Source: CAYVUV01 sp964455095 (lineage in GTDB: Bacteria > Desulfobacterota > Binatia > HRBIN30 > CADEER01). From it: a stretch of DNA of 17,060 nt. The position numbers and the translations under genes were made by a program. Positions within the stretch are counted from its first letter, which is position 1, and every line of letters starts with the position of its first letter. The notes under the pieces were generated by a model. The model had not been told where the DNA came from, did not search any database, and worked only from the letters and a program-made list of their open reading frames with translations. The stretch is taken from contig CAYVUV010000307.1 of assembly GCA_964455095.1 (NCBI GenBank), positions 1-17,060 on the forward strand, read 5' to 3'. Positions 6,786 to 14,361 of this stretch are shown in pieces.

Positions 6786-9097
6786 TACGCCACCGCGACG
6801 ACCGCGCGCGCGCGTTCGACGCGCATGTCGGGCTTGTCCTGGGTGAAGACCTGGAAGCCTTCGCAGACGGTCGTCCACGGGCACTCCGCGCACACCGCGC
6901 GCTTCTCGCGCCGCGCTCCCAGCCATTCGTACAGATTGACCTGCTCGGGGAAGCGCGGGTCGGCCGCGAAGATCATCGTGCGGCCGAGCTTCTGCAGGTC
7001 GCCGGCGACGTACTGCTCGTAGCCAGGGAAGGCGCAGAACTGCGCGTTGATGACGTGGATCTGGATGCGGTCGGCGTAGTGGTCGATGACTTCCATCACC
7101 GCGCGCGCGGCTTCGTCGAGCGGCGGAACGACGTCTTCGTACGCCCGACCGAAGGGGGTCGTGAACTGGAAGTTGATCTTTGGGAACCCTTTCGCCACGG
7201 CCAATTCGGTCAGCGCCATCAGGTGGTCGACGTTGCAGCGCACGATGGTGACGTTCATGCCGGTGTCGACATGCGCGGGGCGCAGCGCCATGACGTTGTC
7301 GATGGCGCGGATGGTCTGGTCGAAACTTCCCGGCGCGTCGGTGGCGGCGTCGTGGACCTCGGCGGTGGCACCGTGCAGGGAGATCAGTAAGTGGGTGATC
7401 CCGCTCTCGAGTACGGACTGGGCCAGCGCCGCATCGCGCATCGTGCGGCCGTTGGTGGTGACGTTGATCGAGCGGTAACCGATATCCCGCGCCAGCGTGA
7501 TGGCGTCGACCAGGCGCGGATGCAGCGTCGGCTCGCCGCCGTCGATGTCCAGCTGATCCGTGCCCTCCGCGCGGTGTTGGCGCAGAATCTCCTCGATCTT
7601 CTCCCAGCTCAGGGCGGCGGAGATGCGATCGCCGGTGGCGCAGAACACGCAGCGGTTGGCGCACTTGTACGTGATGTTCATGATCAGCTTGCGGGCATTG
7701 CTGGCCGCCATCTTCATGTCGAAGGCGGCGCGCGCCTTGGCCACGTAGCCGGGCGGACAATGCGGCGGCTCGAAGCAGGGCCGGTGTTGGAACAGCGCCC
7801 CGTCCTTGAGATCGATGCCTTCCGGTGGGATCAGGCCGAGCGACACGCACTGCTCGTGCAGGGCCGTGCCGCGAATGGGCGTGGCGAACTGCATCGACGG
7901 CCAGGCGCCGAAGCGCTCGTGCAGATCCCAGGCGAGCTCCAGCGTCGCGGTGATGTGCGCCGGCGTCTCCCACGGAAACCCGATGATGTAGTGCGTCATC
8001 AGCGGCACGCCCAGCTCATGGCACCAGGCGGCGACGCGGTAGATGGCTTCGAGCTTCTGGCCCTTGCCGATCGCGCCTTCGAGGTCGCTCTGCGTGGCGC
8101 TCTCGGCCGAGATGCTGAGCATACTGACGCGGCCCTGCATGAGCTCGACATCTTCGCGATCGAGGTGGTCGGCGCGCATGCCGTTGGGAAAGTCGTAGGT
8201 GAAGTCCAACCCGTTGAGGACGCGCAGCAGGGCGGTGAAGTCCGGCCGCACGTTCACCATCTCGTCGAGGACGATCAGCTTGTTCGCGCCAAAGGCGGTG
8301 CGCAGCAGATAGGCCCAGTGCTTGAGGCGCGTCAGCGGGATGGGCTGGTAGAGCTTGCGCCCGGTATCGCGCCAGCCGGGGTTGCTGGTGCAGAAGATGC
8401 ACTTGTGCGGACACCCCATGCTGGTGACGAACGAACGCGTGCCGACGCCGACGCCGAACGTGTTCTGCCATCGTCCATCGCCGAAGCAGCGGTGCAGAAA
8501 CTGGTCGTATTGGCCGACATCGATGCCGTCGAGGAGATAAAAGGGCTCGAGCGGATCGCCGCCGCGCGCGCCCGCCTCGCGCAGCACGCGCCGCGCACCG
8601 CGCAGGGTGCCGAGATAGTCCGGGTCGTTGAAGAAGCGCTCGCCGGGATACTTGAGGATGGCGTCGAACTCGGGGTACTGGGCCAGGACGGCATCGCCGT
8701 CGTAGTCCAGGTAGTGCTGCCCGCCGATGTACCCGTCGCACAGCAGCAGCACCGCGCCCGGGTATTGCTCGCGCAGGGCGGCGATCAGCTCGCGGGTTTC
8801 GGCGTGCGCGGATTCGATGCGCAGAAAGACGGTGGCGCCGAGCACCACGACGTCGTACGGACTGTCGGGCAAGTCGGCGGTGAACTCCTCGTGCTCGACG
8901 CCGAGCACGTAGCCGCCTTCGGTGCGGCGATGGCGTCCCGAGCCGGGCAGGGCGAAGGCGTCGTAGACGTCGACCTGTGCGCCCGCGCGCGCCGCCAACC
9001 CCGCACACGCCAACGGTCCGTGGTTGGCGAAGTACGGGTAGTCGATGAAATCCTCATCGAGCACCAGCGGCGGGTTGACGAACAGGATGCGCGGCAT
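6785..9097 (-). CDS. B12-binding-like/radical SAM protein fused to a second radical SAM domain
   Basis: 770 aa, about twice a usual radical SAM protein. Residues 1-160 look like a Rossmann-type cobalamin-binding domain (MPRILFVNPPLVLDEDF; YDVVVLGATVF), without an obvious DxHxxG motif, which many class B radical SAM proteins also lack. The first radical SAM unit has CPHKCIFC (C229, C233, C236), and GFPWET (373-378) plus ATPIRGTALHEQ (405-416), typical of the B12-radical SAM/Elp3-like superfamily. The second has KCANRCVFC (C479, C483, C486), GGEPT (520-524), TTNG (547-550) and ISLHGATAEVHD. Its C-terminal four-Cys module is C688, C736, C739, C745. The ATG starts 2 nt after the upstream stop and the frame is open without interruption, so the fusion looks genuine. 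B12-dependent enzymes often methylate unactivated carbons; that activity here is inference. Confidence 0.87.
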   Translation of the reverse strand: MPRILFVNPPLVLDEDFIDYPYFANHGPLACAGLAARAGAQVDVYDAFALPGSGRHRRTEGGYVLGVEHEEFTADLPDSPYDVVVLGATVFLRIESAHAETRELIAALREQYPGAVLLLCDGYIGGQHYLDYDGDAVLAQYPEFDAILKYPGERFFNDPDYLGTLRGARRVLREAGARGGDPLEPFYLLDGIDVGQYDQFLHRCFGDGRWQNTFGVGVGTRSFVTSMGCPHKCIFCTSNPGWRDTGRKLYQPIPLTRLKHWAYLLRTAFGANKLIVLDEMVNVRPDFTALLRVLNGLDFTYDFPNGMRADHLDREDVELMQGRVSMLSISAESATQSDLEGAIGKGQKLEAIYRVAAWCHELGVPLMTHYIIGFPWETPAHITATLELAWDLHERFGAWPSMQFATPIRGTALHEQCVSLGLIPPEGIDLKDGALFQHRPCFEPPHCPPGYVAKARAAFDMKMAASNARKLIMNITYKCANRCVFCATGDRISAALSWEKIEEILRQHRAEGTDQLDIDGGEPTLHPRLVDAITLARDIGYRSINVTTNGRTMRDAALAQSVLESGITHLLISLHGATAEVHDAATDAPGSFDQTIRAIDNVMALRPAHVDTGMNVTIVRCNVDHLMALTELAVAKGFPKINFQFTTPFGRAYEDVVPPLDEAARAVMEVIDHYADRIQIHVINAQFCAFPGYEQYVAGDLQKLGRTMIFAADPRFPEQVNLYEWLGARREKRAVCAECPWTTVCEGFQVFTQDKPDMRVERARAVVAVA

Positions 9098-9099
9098 GG

Positions 9100-10137
9100 T
9101 CAGAGCGCCCGCTGCAGGGCCTGCTGCCGCTTCTCCAGCGACGGTTGTTCGGTCTGCGAGCGCCGGCCGCGCCGATTGAGCAGGCGCGTCAACAGTTCCG
9201 GCGACGGCTGCTCGCCGAGGACCTTGACGACCACGTCGGTCGGGTCCTCGAAAATCGGCGACAGCTCGCGTTCATCGAACGTCTTGGCCATCGAGAACAT
9301 GCCGGCGCAGATCGGGTCGAAACGGCAGGCGTCACAGGCCGTGCCTTTGCCGTGCAGGAATTCCTTCTGGTGGATGAATCCCTTGTAGTCGAGGAAACGG
9401 ATACAGCGCTCTTCCTCTTTGATGATCTTGCGCGCCTCGGTCGAGGCCCAGGCGAAGCGCCGCATGTAGCACAGGGGGACGCGCTCGGCGCGGAACGTGC
9501 GGCCGGTGCTGACGAGATAGTCCATGGCCTTTTCCAGGGAGGCCTGGAACTCGTAGTGCCGCGGAATGCAGTCGGGGTTCTCCTCGGCGCGGTTGCCGTC
9601 CGGATCCATGTTGTTCCAGACGAAGTGCCGGATGAACGGGAAGTTCTCGCTGATCCACTGGACGTTTTCGTGCAGATGGTCGCAGTTATAGACGTTGATC
9701 ACCGTATTGATGTCGCAGGTGATCCCCATGTCGGGCACGTTGCGCAGGCACTGCACCAGAATGTCCCAGGCGCCGCGATACTGCGTGATGAAGTCGTGCA
9801 CCTCGCGCCGGTAGCTGTGCAGCGAGACGTGAATATGGGTCAGCCCACCGTCCACACAGCGCTTGAAGAAGTCCTTGTCCGCCAGCTTCTGTCCGTTGGT
9901 GATCATGCGGCTGAACAAATTGCGTTCGCGCGCGTAGGCCAGCGCCGGGAGCAAGTGCTCTGATGTGCTCGGTTCGCCGCCGGTGAGGATGACGCCGTCG
10001 TACCCCATCTCGACCAGGTGGTCGATGTTGGCGCGCATCTGCTCTTCGTTCAGATGCACCCCGGTAGGCGGGTTGCTGCAGAATTGACACTTCTGGTAGC
10101 AGTTCCGCGTGAGTTGAAGGTAGCCGAGATTCGCCAT
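9100..10137 (-). CDS. Radical SAM protein, candidate HxsC-type partner
   Basis: 345 aa. The cluster motif is CYQKCQFC (C13, C17, C20), followed directly by SNPPTGV. TGGEPS lies at 52-57, ITNGQ at 79-83 and VSLHSYRREVHDF at 104-116. The C-terminal module has PLC (C223), C245 and then CDACRFDPIC (C268, C271, C277), consistent with an auxiliary cluster; an Arg/Gln-rich tail (320-345) follows. The CSNPP sequence right after the Cys motif recalls the CSxPP I associate with HxsC, and the length is similar, but this is from memory, so no symbol is given. It sits 2 nt before the B12-like fusion gene and 18 nt after the preceding gene, with AGGA about 9 nt upstream of the ATG. Enzyme class is certain; the precise reaction is unknown. 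Confidence 0.88.
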   Translation of the reverse strand: MANLGYLQLTRNCYQKCQFCSNPPTGVHLNEEQMRANIDHLVEMGYDGVILTGGEPSTSEHLLPALAYARERNLFSRMITNGQKLADKDFFKRCVDGGLTHIHVSLHSYRREVHDFITQYRGAWDILVQCLRNVPDMGITCDINTVINVYNCDHLHENVQWISENFPFIRHFVWNNMDPDGNRAEENPDCIPRHYEFQASLEKAMDYLVSTGRTFRAERVPLCYMRRFAWASTEARKIIKEEERCIRFLDYKGFIHQKEFLHGKGTACDACRFDPICAGMFSMAKTFDERELSPIFEDPTDVVVKVLGEQPSPELLTRLLNRRGRRSQTEQPSLEKRQQALQRAL

Positions 10138-10155
10138 GGTGGGTTCCTGAAGTTC

Positions 10156-12030
10156 CTATGCCGGCGGCGCGCTCTGCAGTTCTTGGCGTCGCTGCTCGCG
10201 CGCCTCGCGCGCTCTTTGCGACTCGACGATCAGCTGATCGATGGGGGCTTTCTCCGCCGGCGCAAACCCGGGCAGGCTGGGCGCCACCGGCTCGAGGGGT
10301 CTGCCGTCGCGCAAGCGCTGCGGCGGCTGTGGTCGCAGCTGCAGCATCTGCTTCTCGGCCTCGTCCGCCCACGCGCCCGCGCGCAACGGCTCGAGCTGGG
10401 CGAAACCCTGATCGCGCAGGAAGTTGATGTGCGCCCCGTCGCAGCGCGCATTCAAGCGACAGTCGCGGCAGCGCAGCGACTTGCCCCAGTAGCCCTCCGC
10501 GACGTGCAGGTGTGAAAGTTGGCGCGTGTCGACGCGTCCGTTCTCCGGATCGAACAAGGTCTTGGGCAGCACCTTGGTCACTTCGGCCAGCTGCGCGTTC
10601 GGTGTCAGGCACGCGGGAAAGCCGCTGACCCGCACCGGCAAGTCGAGCTGGGCGAAGAACTCCTTCGGGTTGCGCACGTCGTTCTCGGTGGCGTCCTTGA
10701 GGAACTCGTGGCTGGGCTGATGCAGGCGCAACCGCGACAGCGAGGCTTGCACGCGTTCGCGGTGAGCCAAGAGCCACGGGGCGGTCGACTGATTGAGCTG
10801 AACCTCGAGATCGACGCCGGCCGGTAGCTCGGGCCCGGCCATCAGCACATCGAGCTGATCTGCATCGGACGCGCTGACGAGAATCGGGTTGCCCACCAGC
10901 GCGCGGTCGATCAGGCGCGAGACCTGCTTCGGCTTCACATGGATGCCGATCTGCTCGTTCACCGGCAAGCGCTCGAGCGCGGTCAGATCGTCGACCTCGA
11001 AGCCGAGATAGGCGGCGCCGAACGGCAGATCTTTTGGCGTCAGGCCGGCGTACGTCGACCACTGCGCTTCGTCGGCTTGGCCGACCCACCACACATCCCA
11101 ACTGGCGGTGTTCTGCCGTTCGACGACTCGATCCGCCGTATTGCAGAACGGCTCGATGAAGCAGTACTGACAGCGCTCCTTGTCTCGGCACTCGAGCGGC
11201 ACCCCTTCGTCCAGGTAGCGGCGGACCTGGAATCGGCGGCCGTTCACCTCGTCGATCATCTTGTGCGGATCCTGGATCAGGTCTTCGAGGCCCTCGAGAA
11301 ACTCGACCGGGAACCGATTCGTCCAGATCACCACGTTCGGGTGGCGGTTGAGGCGGAACACCTTCTGCAACCGCGGTAGGTGCTCGACCGGATCGTAGAA
11401 GAGATCGGCGCGGTTCTCGAACGCCACCCCTTGCGGAATCACGTGCAGGAGATCGAACTCGTGCACGCCCACCGACAGGCAGAGGTCGACGATTTGATCG
11501 ATGTACGCCACGTTCTGTTTGTTGATGCAGACGTCGACGTTGACGATGATGCGGCCGTCGCGCAGGGCGCGCATCATGCCCTTCATCAGCTTGTGAAAGG
11601 CTTCGGGGGTGCCGGTCAGCCGGTCGTGCAGCTCGGCGGTGTGGCCGTGCAAGCTGAACGTGATCTCCCCCAGGCCCGCCTCGACGGCCGCCAGGTAGAA
11701 GTCGCGGCGCGAGAACATCAGGCCGTTGGTGACGGTCTGCACACGGTCGTAGCCAATTTCCTTTGCGTAGCGAATGAAGTCGACGAACTTGGGGTGGATC
11801 GAACCCTCGCCACCCGAGAGGATCACCTTGTCGGCGTGGAGTTCCTCGCGCCCGCGCCGGAGCTCGCGGCGCACGTCTTCCTCGAGCAGGTACACGCCGC
11901 GCGGCGTGTCGGTATCCAAACAAAAGATGCAGCGACTGCTGCATGCAGTCACGAGGCGTACCCAGTGTTTCTTGACGTTGGCGACGCGCTCGCGCTCCAG
12001 CATCCTTTGCTTTAGATGTTGACCGTCCAT
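10156..12030 (-). CDS. Radical SAM protein with a second, degenerate C-terminal module
   Basis: 624 aa. The N-terminal half is an intact radical SAM domain: CSSRCIFC (C30, C34, C37), SGGEG (72-76, with Gly in place of the usual Pro), TVTNGLMFS and FSLHGHTAELHD, ending in a Cys cluster C281, C287, C290, C296. Residues 300-540 hold no CxxxCxxC, but PAC (C474) and CRDCRLNARC (C521, C524, C530), then NFLRDQGFAQLEPL, repeat the four-Cys ending seen in the neighbouring radical SAM proteins. The second half therefore looks like a copy of the module that lost its SAM-cluster site. The tail (565-624) is Pro, Gln and Arg rich. The start is ATG 12028-12030 with GAGG about 8 nt upstream; it overlaps the preceding gene by 19 nt. 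The intact half should be catalytic; the second half may bind substrate or an Fe-S cluster. Confidence 0.86.
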   Translation of the reverse strand: MDGQHLKQRMLERERVANVKKHWVRLVTACSSRCIFCLDTDTPRGVYLLEEDVRRELRRGREELHADKVILSGGEGSIHPKFVDFIRYAKEIGYDRVQTVTNGLMFSRRDFYLAAVEAGLGEITFSLHGHTAELHDRLTGTPEAFHKLMKGMMRALRDGRIIVNVDVCINKQNVAYIDQIVDLCLSVGVHEFDLLHVIPQGVAFENRADLFYDPVEHLPRLQKVFRLNRHPNVVIWTNRFPVEFLEGLEDLIQDPHKMIDEVNGRRFQVRRYLDEGVPLECRDKERCQYCFIEPFCNTADRVVERQNTASWDVWWVGQADEAQWSTYAGLTPKDLPFGAAYLGFEVDDLTALERLPVNEQIGIHVKPKQVSRLIDRALVGNPILVSASDADQLDVLMAGPELPAGVDLEVQLNQSTAPWLLAHRERVQASLSRLRLHQPSHEFLKDATENDVRNPKEFFAQLDLPVRVSGFPACLTPNAQLAEVTKVLPKTLFDPENGRVDTRQLSHLHVAEGYWGKSLRCRDCRLNARCDGAHINFLRDQGFAQLEPLRAGAWADEAEKQMLQLRPQPPQRLRDGRPLEPVAPSLPGFAPAEKAPIDQLIVESQRAREAREQRRQELQSAPPA

Positions 12031-13838
12031 CGCTTAGACCTCACTGAGCTTTGCCACCCGACCGCCGTTCCGGGACACCCCGGGGTGGCGCATGGTTCTG
12101 CGCCGTCCCGGCAGGTCTCGAAAGCGCCGATCGGATCGGATCCGCATGGTCGATAGGGTACGCTCCTGCCAAACTGAACGCTCTGTTGCGGAGCAGGCTC
12201 GTTCACCGAGCTCCGGTGTTCCCCGCCGAGTCCTTCCTGCTCGCACAAACACTGCGGGAGCACGGCCATCAGCGCCGCGCGCGTCGGTCCGGGCGGTAGC
12301 GCGCGCGCACTGTGAAGCAGTTCGTCCAGCGAGGCGCCGCGGGCCGACAGCCGAAAACGGGGCTCACCGGGCAGATCGCCGCGGCTCCAGGCCTCGGCGA
12401 AAGCCGCGACCGGGCGCGTGTCGTGCAGGATGGCATACGCGCCGACGGGGACCTTGGCTTGTTTGCGCAAGTTCTCGACGGCGCGCAGCGTCGCCGAGAA
12501 CGCGCCCGGAATGCCGCAGTGCGCATCGTGAGTCGGCGCGTCGGGTCCGTAGAAGGCGACATCGATGCGGCGAAGATCCTTCACCCGGCGCAGATCGAGA
12601 TCCGACCAATCGACCACCGCGCTGGCTTCGCCGGCGACTTCCACCTGCGGAAACAAGCGCACCGCGTCATAGATCAACAGGGCGGCCTGGGGATGCGCGA
12701 GAAGGTCGGCGCCGACCAGACGCAACACTGAGGGCCGAAACCGTGCTGCCTGCACCATGCGCGCGCGCACCGCGCGGGTCGATTCGTGTGGTTGCGGCGC
12801 TTTCGTTCTGTCGTCCGTGCCCTCGGCACACGCCTCGCAGCGCACGCGGTGCGGGCCGCGCCATGTGAACACCATCGGCTCCGAGGTGCGCACGGCCTGT
12901 TGATCCTCCACGCTCTCGCGCAGTCGCACGGCAGTCGCCTGCGGGTCGATGAGCTCCTCCCAGCCGAAACGCGCGACATAGTCCGCCGGCGCGCCGGCGC
13001 ACTGGGGCGAACCAGGGCAGTTCGCGCAGCCGGTGCCTGCTTCCGCGCGCGTCGTGGCGGTGCCGTCCTGCATCACCCAGACTTCACTGCCGGGAGTCGC
13101 AAACAACGGGCGCAGGCGCGGCGCCGCGCACAGGGGCAGGTCGCGCAAGATCAGGCGCACGCGCCGCTGAAGAGCGGCCGCAGCTGCTTCTTCCAGACTC
13201 TCCTCAAGCAACTCGAGCCGCGGCGACAGCGGCACGAACTCGGGACCTTTCGCGTCGGATGCGGTCAGGCGACGCACGCACATTGCGCGCACGCCCACGC
13301 GGGCCAGCACCTCGACGGTCTCAGCCAGATGCGGCATCGTCGGCCGCGTCAGGACGATGTCCGCGGCAACGGGCAGGTCCGCGTCGAGGCAGGCGCGAAT
13401 CGCGCGGTGCGCGGTTTTGAGTGCCCCGGCCTGGCCGACCAGCCAGTCGTGCGCATCCTGGCGCGCACAGTGAAAGGGAATCTGCACGCGCTGCACCCCG
13501 ACCGAGCGCAAGCGCTTGGCGACCGCGGTCGTGAGGCCTTCACCCAGCGTGTGCACGCCGAGGTTTCCCGGGCGGAGGCGTGCGAGCTCGGTCAGCAGTT
13601 CGCGCGCATCGCTGCGCCGGAGCGGATCTCCTCCGCCGATCAAGAACGCCCCAGGTCGAGTGCCGACCGCCTGCGCGGCGCGGATGATCTCGCTGGACGG
13701 CAGCTCGTTCCGGCCCGCCGACGCATCCGCTCGCCACGGCAACACCGGCCCGCCGGCGACCAGTGTCAATCGCAGGTCGACCTCGGGTTTGCGCGCTTGC
13801 CGAGCTGGGTGCTGTGTTCTTTCGTCGTTGGACCGCAT
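12012..13838 (-). CDS. Tandem degenerate radical SAM-like protein (pseudo-enzyme)
   Basis: 608 aa. Residues 20-300 follow the layout of a radical SAM protein, but the expected CxxxCxxC region (around LRLTLVAGG, 22-30) has no Cys. What remains is IGGGDPL (67-73), barrel segments such as VQRVQIPFHCARQDAHDWLVG, and the C-terminal module PLC (C237) with CANCPGSPQC (C271, C274, C280) and YVARFGWEEL. Residues 320-530 look like a second copy: HRVRCEAC (His330, C334, C337) has the radical SAM spacing but with His for the first Cys, the GGEP loop is replaced by VGADLL (375-380), and AFYGPDAPTHD (428-438) and GIPGAFSATL match barrel motifs. The C-terminal tail is Cys-rich. It is the first gene of the minus-strand block. 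It probably acts as a scaffold, substrate binder or Fe-S carrier rather than a SAM-cleaving enzyme; this is inferred from missing residues. Confidence 0.78.
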   Translation of the reverse strand: MRSNDERTQHPARQARKPEVDLRLTLVAGGPVLPWRADASAGRNELPSSEIIRAAQAVGTRPGAFLIGGGDPLRRSDARELLTELARLRPGNLGVHTLGEGLTTAVAKRLRSVGVQRVQIPFHCARQDAHDWLVGQAGALKTAHRAIRACLDADLPVAADIVLTRPTMPHLAETVEVLARVGVRAMCVRRLTASDAKGPEFVPLSPRLELLEESLEEAAAAALQRRVRLILRDLPLCAAPRLRPLFATPGSEVWVMQDGTATTRAEAGTGCANCPGSPQCAGAPADYVARFGWEELIDPQATAVRLRESVEDQQAVRTSEPMVFTWRGPHRVRCEACAEGTDDRTKAPQPHESTRAVRARMVQAARFRPSVLRLVGADLLAHPQAALLIYDAVRLFPQVEVAGEASAVVDWSDLDLRRVKDLRRIDVAFYGPDAPTHDAHCGIPGAFSATLRAVENLRKQAKVPVGAYAILHDTRPVAAFAEAWSRGDLPGEPRFRLSARGASLDELLHSARALPPGPTRAALMAVLPQCLCEQEGLGGEHRSSVNEPAPQQSVQFGRSVPYRPCGSDPIGAFETCRDGAEPCATPGCPGTAVGWQSSVRSKRWTVNI

Positions 13839-13899
13839 ACGCCAGCTGGTGATGTCGTGGGCCAGGGGATGGCTGTTTCGATTTCGGATATGTTTGTGT

Positions 13900-13915
13900 G
13901 TGGAACGGATTCCAC
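13900..13915. promoter_or_regulatory. Inverted repeat upstream of the minus-strand operon, possible operator
   Basis: GTGGAA-cgga-TTCCAC is a perfect 6+6 inverted repeat, 62-77 nt upstream of the first ATG of the minus-strand block. A looser similar element, GGGAA-N6-TTCCC, lies at 13955-13970. The positions suit a transcription-factor site in a divergent promoter region. No regulator gene is present in the window, so the factor is unknown. Confidence 0.35.
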
Positions 13916-14347
13916 TTTGATGGTGCTGTCCGCCTGGGACGCTCGGCCCAGACCGGGAAAATCACTTCCCCGCTTCCCCCTTGAACCCTGCTAAGAGGCC
14001 GTATCAGATTGGAAATCCAGACGCCAATGTTTTCTCTCCGATCGCCTTGAGGCGCAAGGGGGGCGCGATTCCGCCACGCACGCCGCCCGGTTTGGACGCC
14101 CTTCTGGGCTCGCTCGAGAATGTGGATCGTGATCACTGCGTATGTCCCGTTGCGTGTTTCAGGGACCCTGCGCCTCTCGGTTATCGCCGCGCATGCCTTC
14201 GATCCGCCCGCCCGCGAGGGCATCTCAGGATGTGATATTTCGACTCGGAGTTGTGTCGGACTATTTTATGGCGCCGCGCACAATATTCTTTACTAACCTT
14301 GTCGGCACGTGGTAACCCGACTGATAGGGCACTATCCTTGTCACAAA

Positions 14348-14354
14348 GGGGGGG
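14348..14354 (+). promoter_or_regulatory. G-run ribosome binding site that fixes the GTG start of the Tat-signal gene
   Basis: AAAGGGGGGG ends 7 nt before the GTG at 14362. It supports this start over the in-frame ATG at 14251, whose extra 37 residues would bury the twin-arginine motif behind an unlikely leader. Confidence 0.6.
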
Positions 14355-14361
14355 CATTTCC

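Larger units (their letters stand above)
13839..14361. other. Non-coding divergent control region
   Basis: 523 nt without a convincing gene lies between the divergent minus-strand block and the Tat-signal gene. The right part (about 14235-14300) is locally AT-rich (GATATTTCG, CTATTTTATGG, CAATATTCTTTACTAACC) in a GC-rich window, which suits a promoter for the plus-strand genes, but I could not place a consensus -35/-10 pair with proper spacing. A small open frame at 13981-14235 on the plus strand has no ribosome site and an unremarkable, Arg/Pro-rich translation, so it is not called. A perfect inverted repeat lies at 13900-13915. Confidence 0.5.

Noticed and set aside
5835..7973. Radical SAM protein at 5835 extended to 712 residues
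   Set aside because: The added part is the out-of-frame overlap with the fusion gene; the TAATG junction at 6783-6787 is a natural start.
7391..9388. Long open frame of 665 codons on the plus strand opposite the B12-like fusion gene
   Set aside because: Antisense frame opened by high GC; its translation is Ala/Arg/Val/Gly-rich with no family motifs, while the minus strand has full radical SAM signatures.
9686..11944. Minus-strand 752-codon frame shifted relative to the radical SAM gene at 10156
   Set aside because: Arg/Ala-rich out-of-frame translation; the frame at 10156-12030 carries CxxxCxxC and the other motifs.
12012..13838. Possible frameshifted or decayed radical SAM gene (pseudogene)
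   Set aside because: The frame is open over 608 codons, it keeps the four-Cys modules and sits in a coupled operon, so a functional pseudo-enzyme is more likely than a dead gene.
13981..14235. 84-codon plus-strand frame in the divergent region
   Set aside because: No ribosome site and Arg/Pro-rich, unremarkable composition; treated as non-coding.
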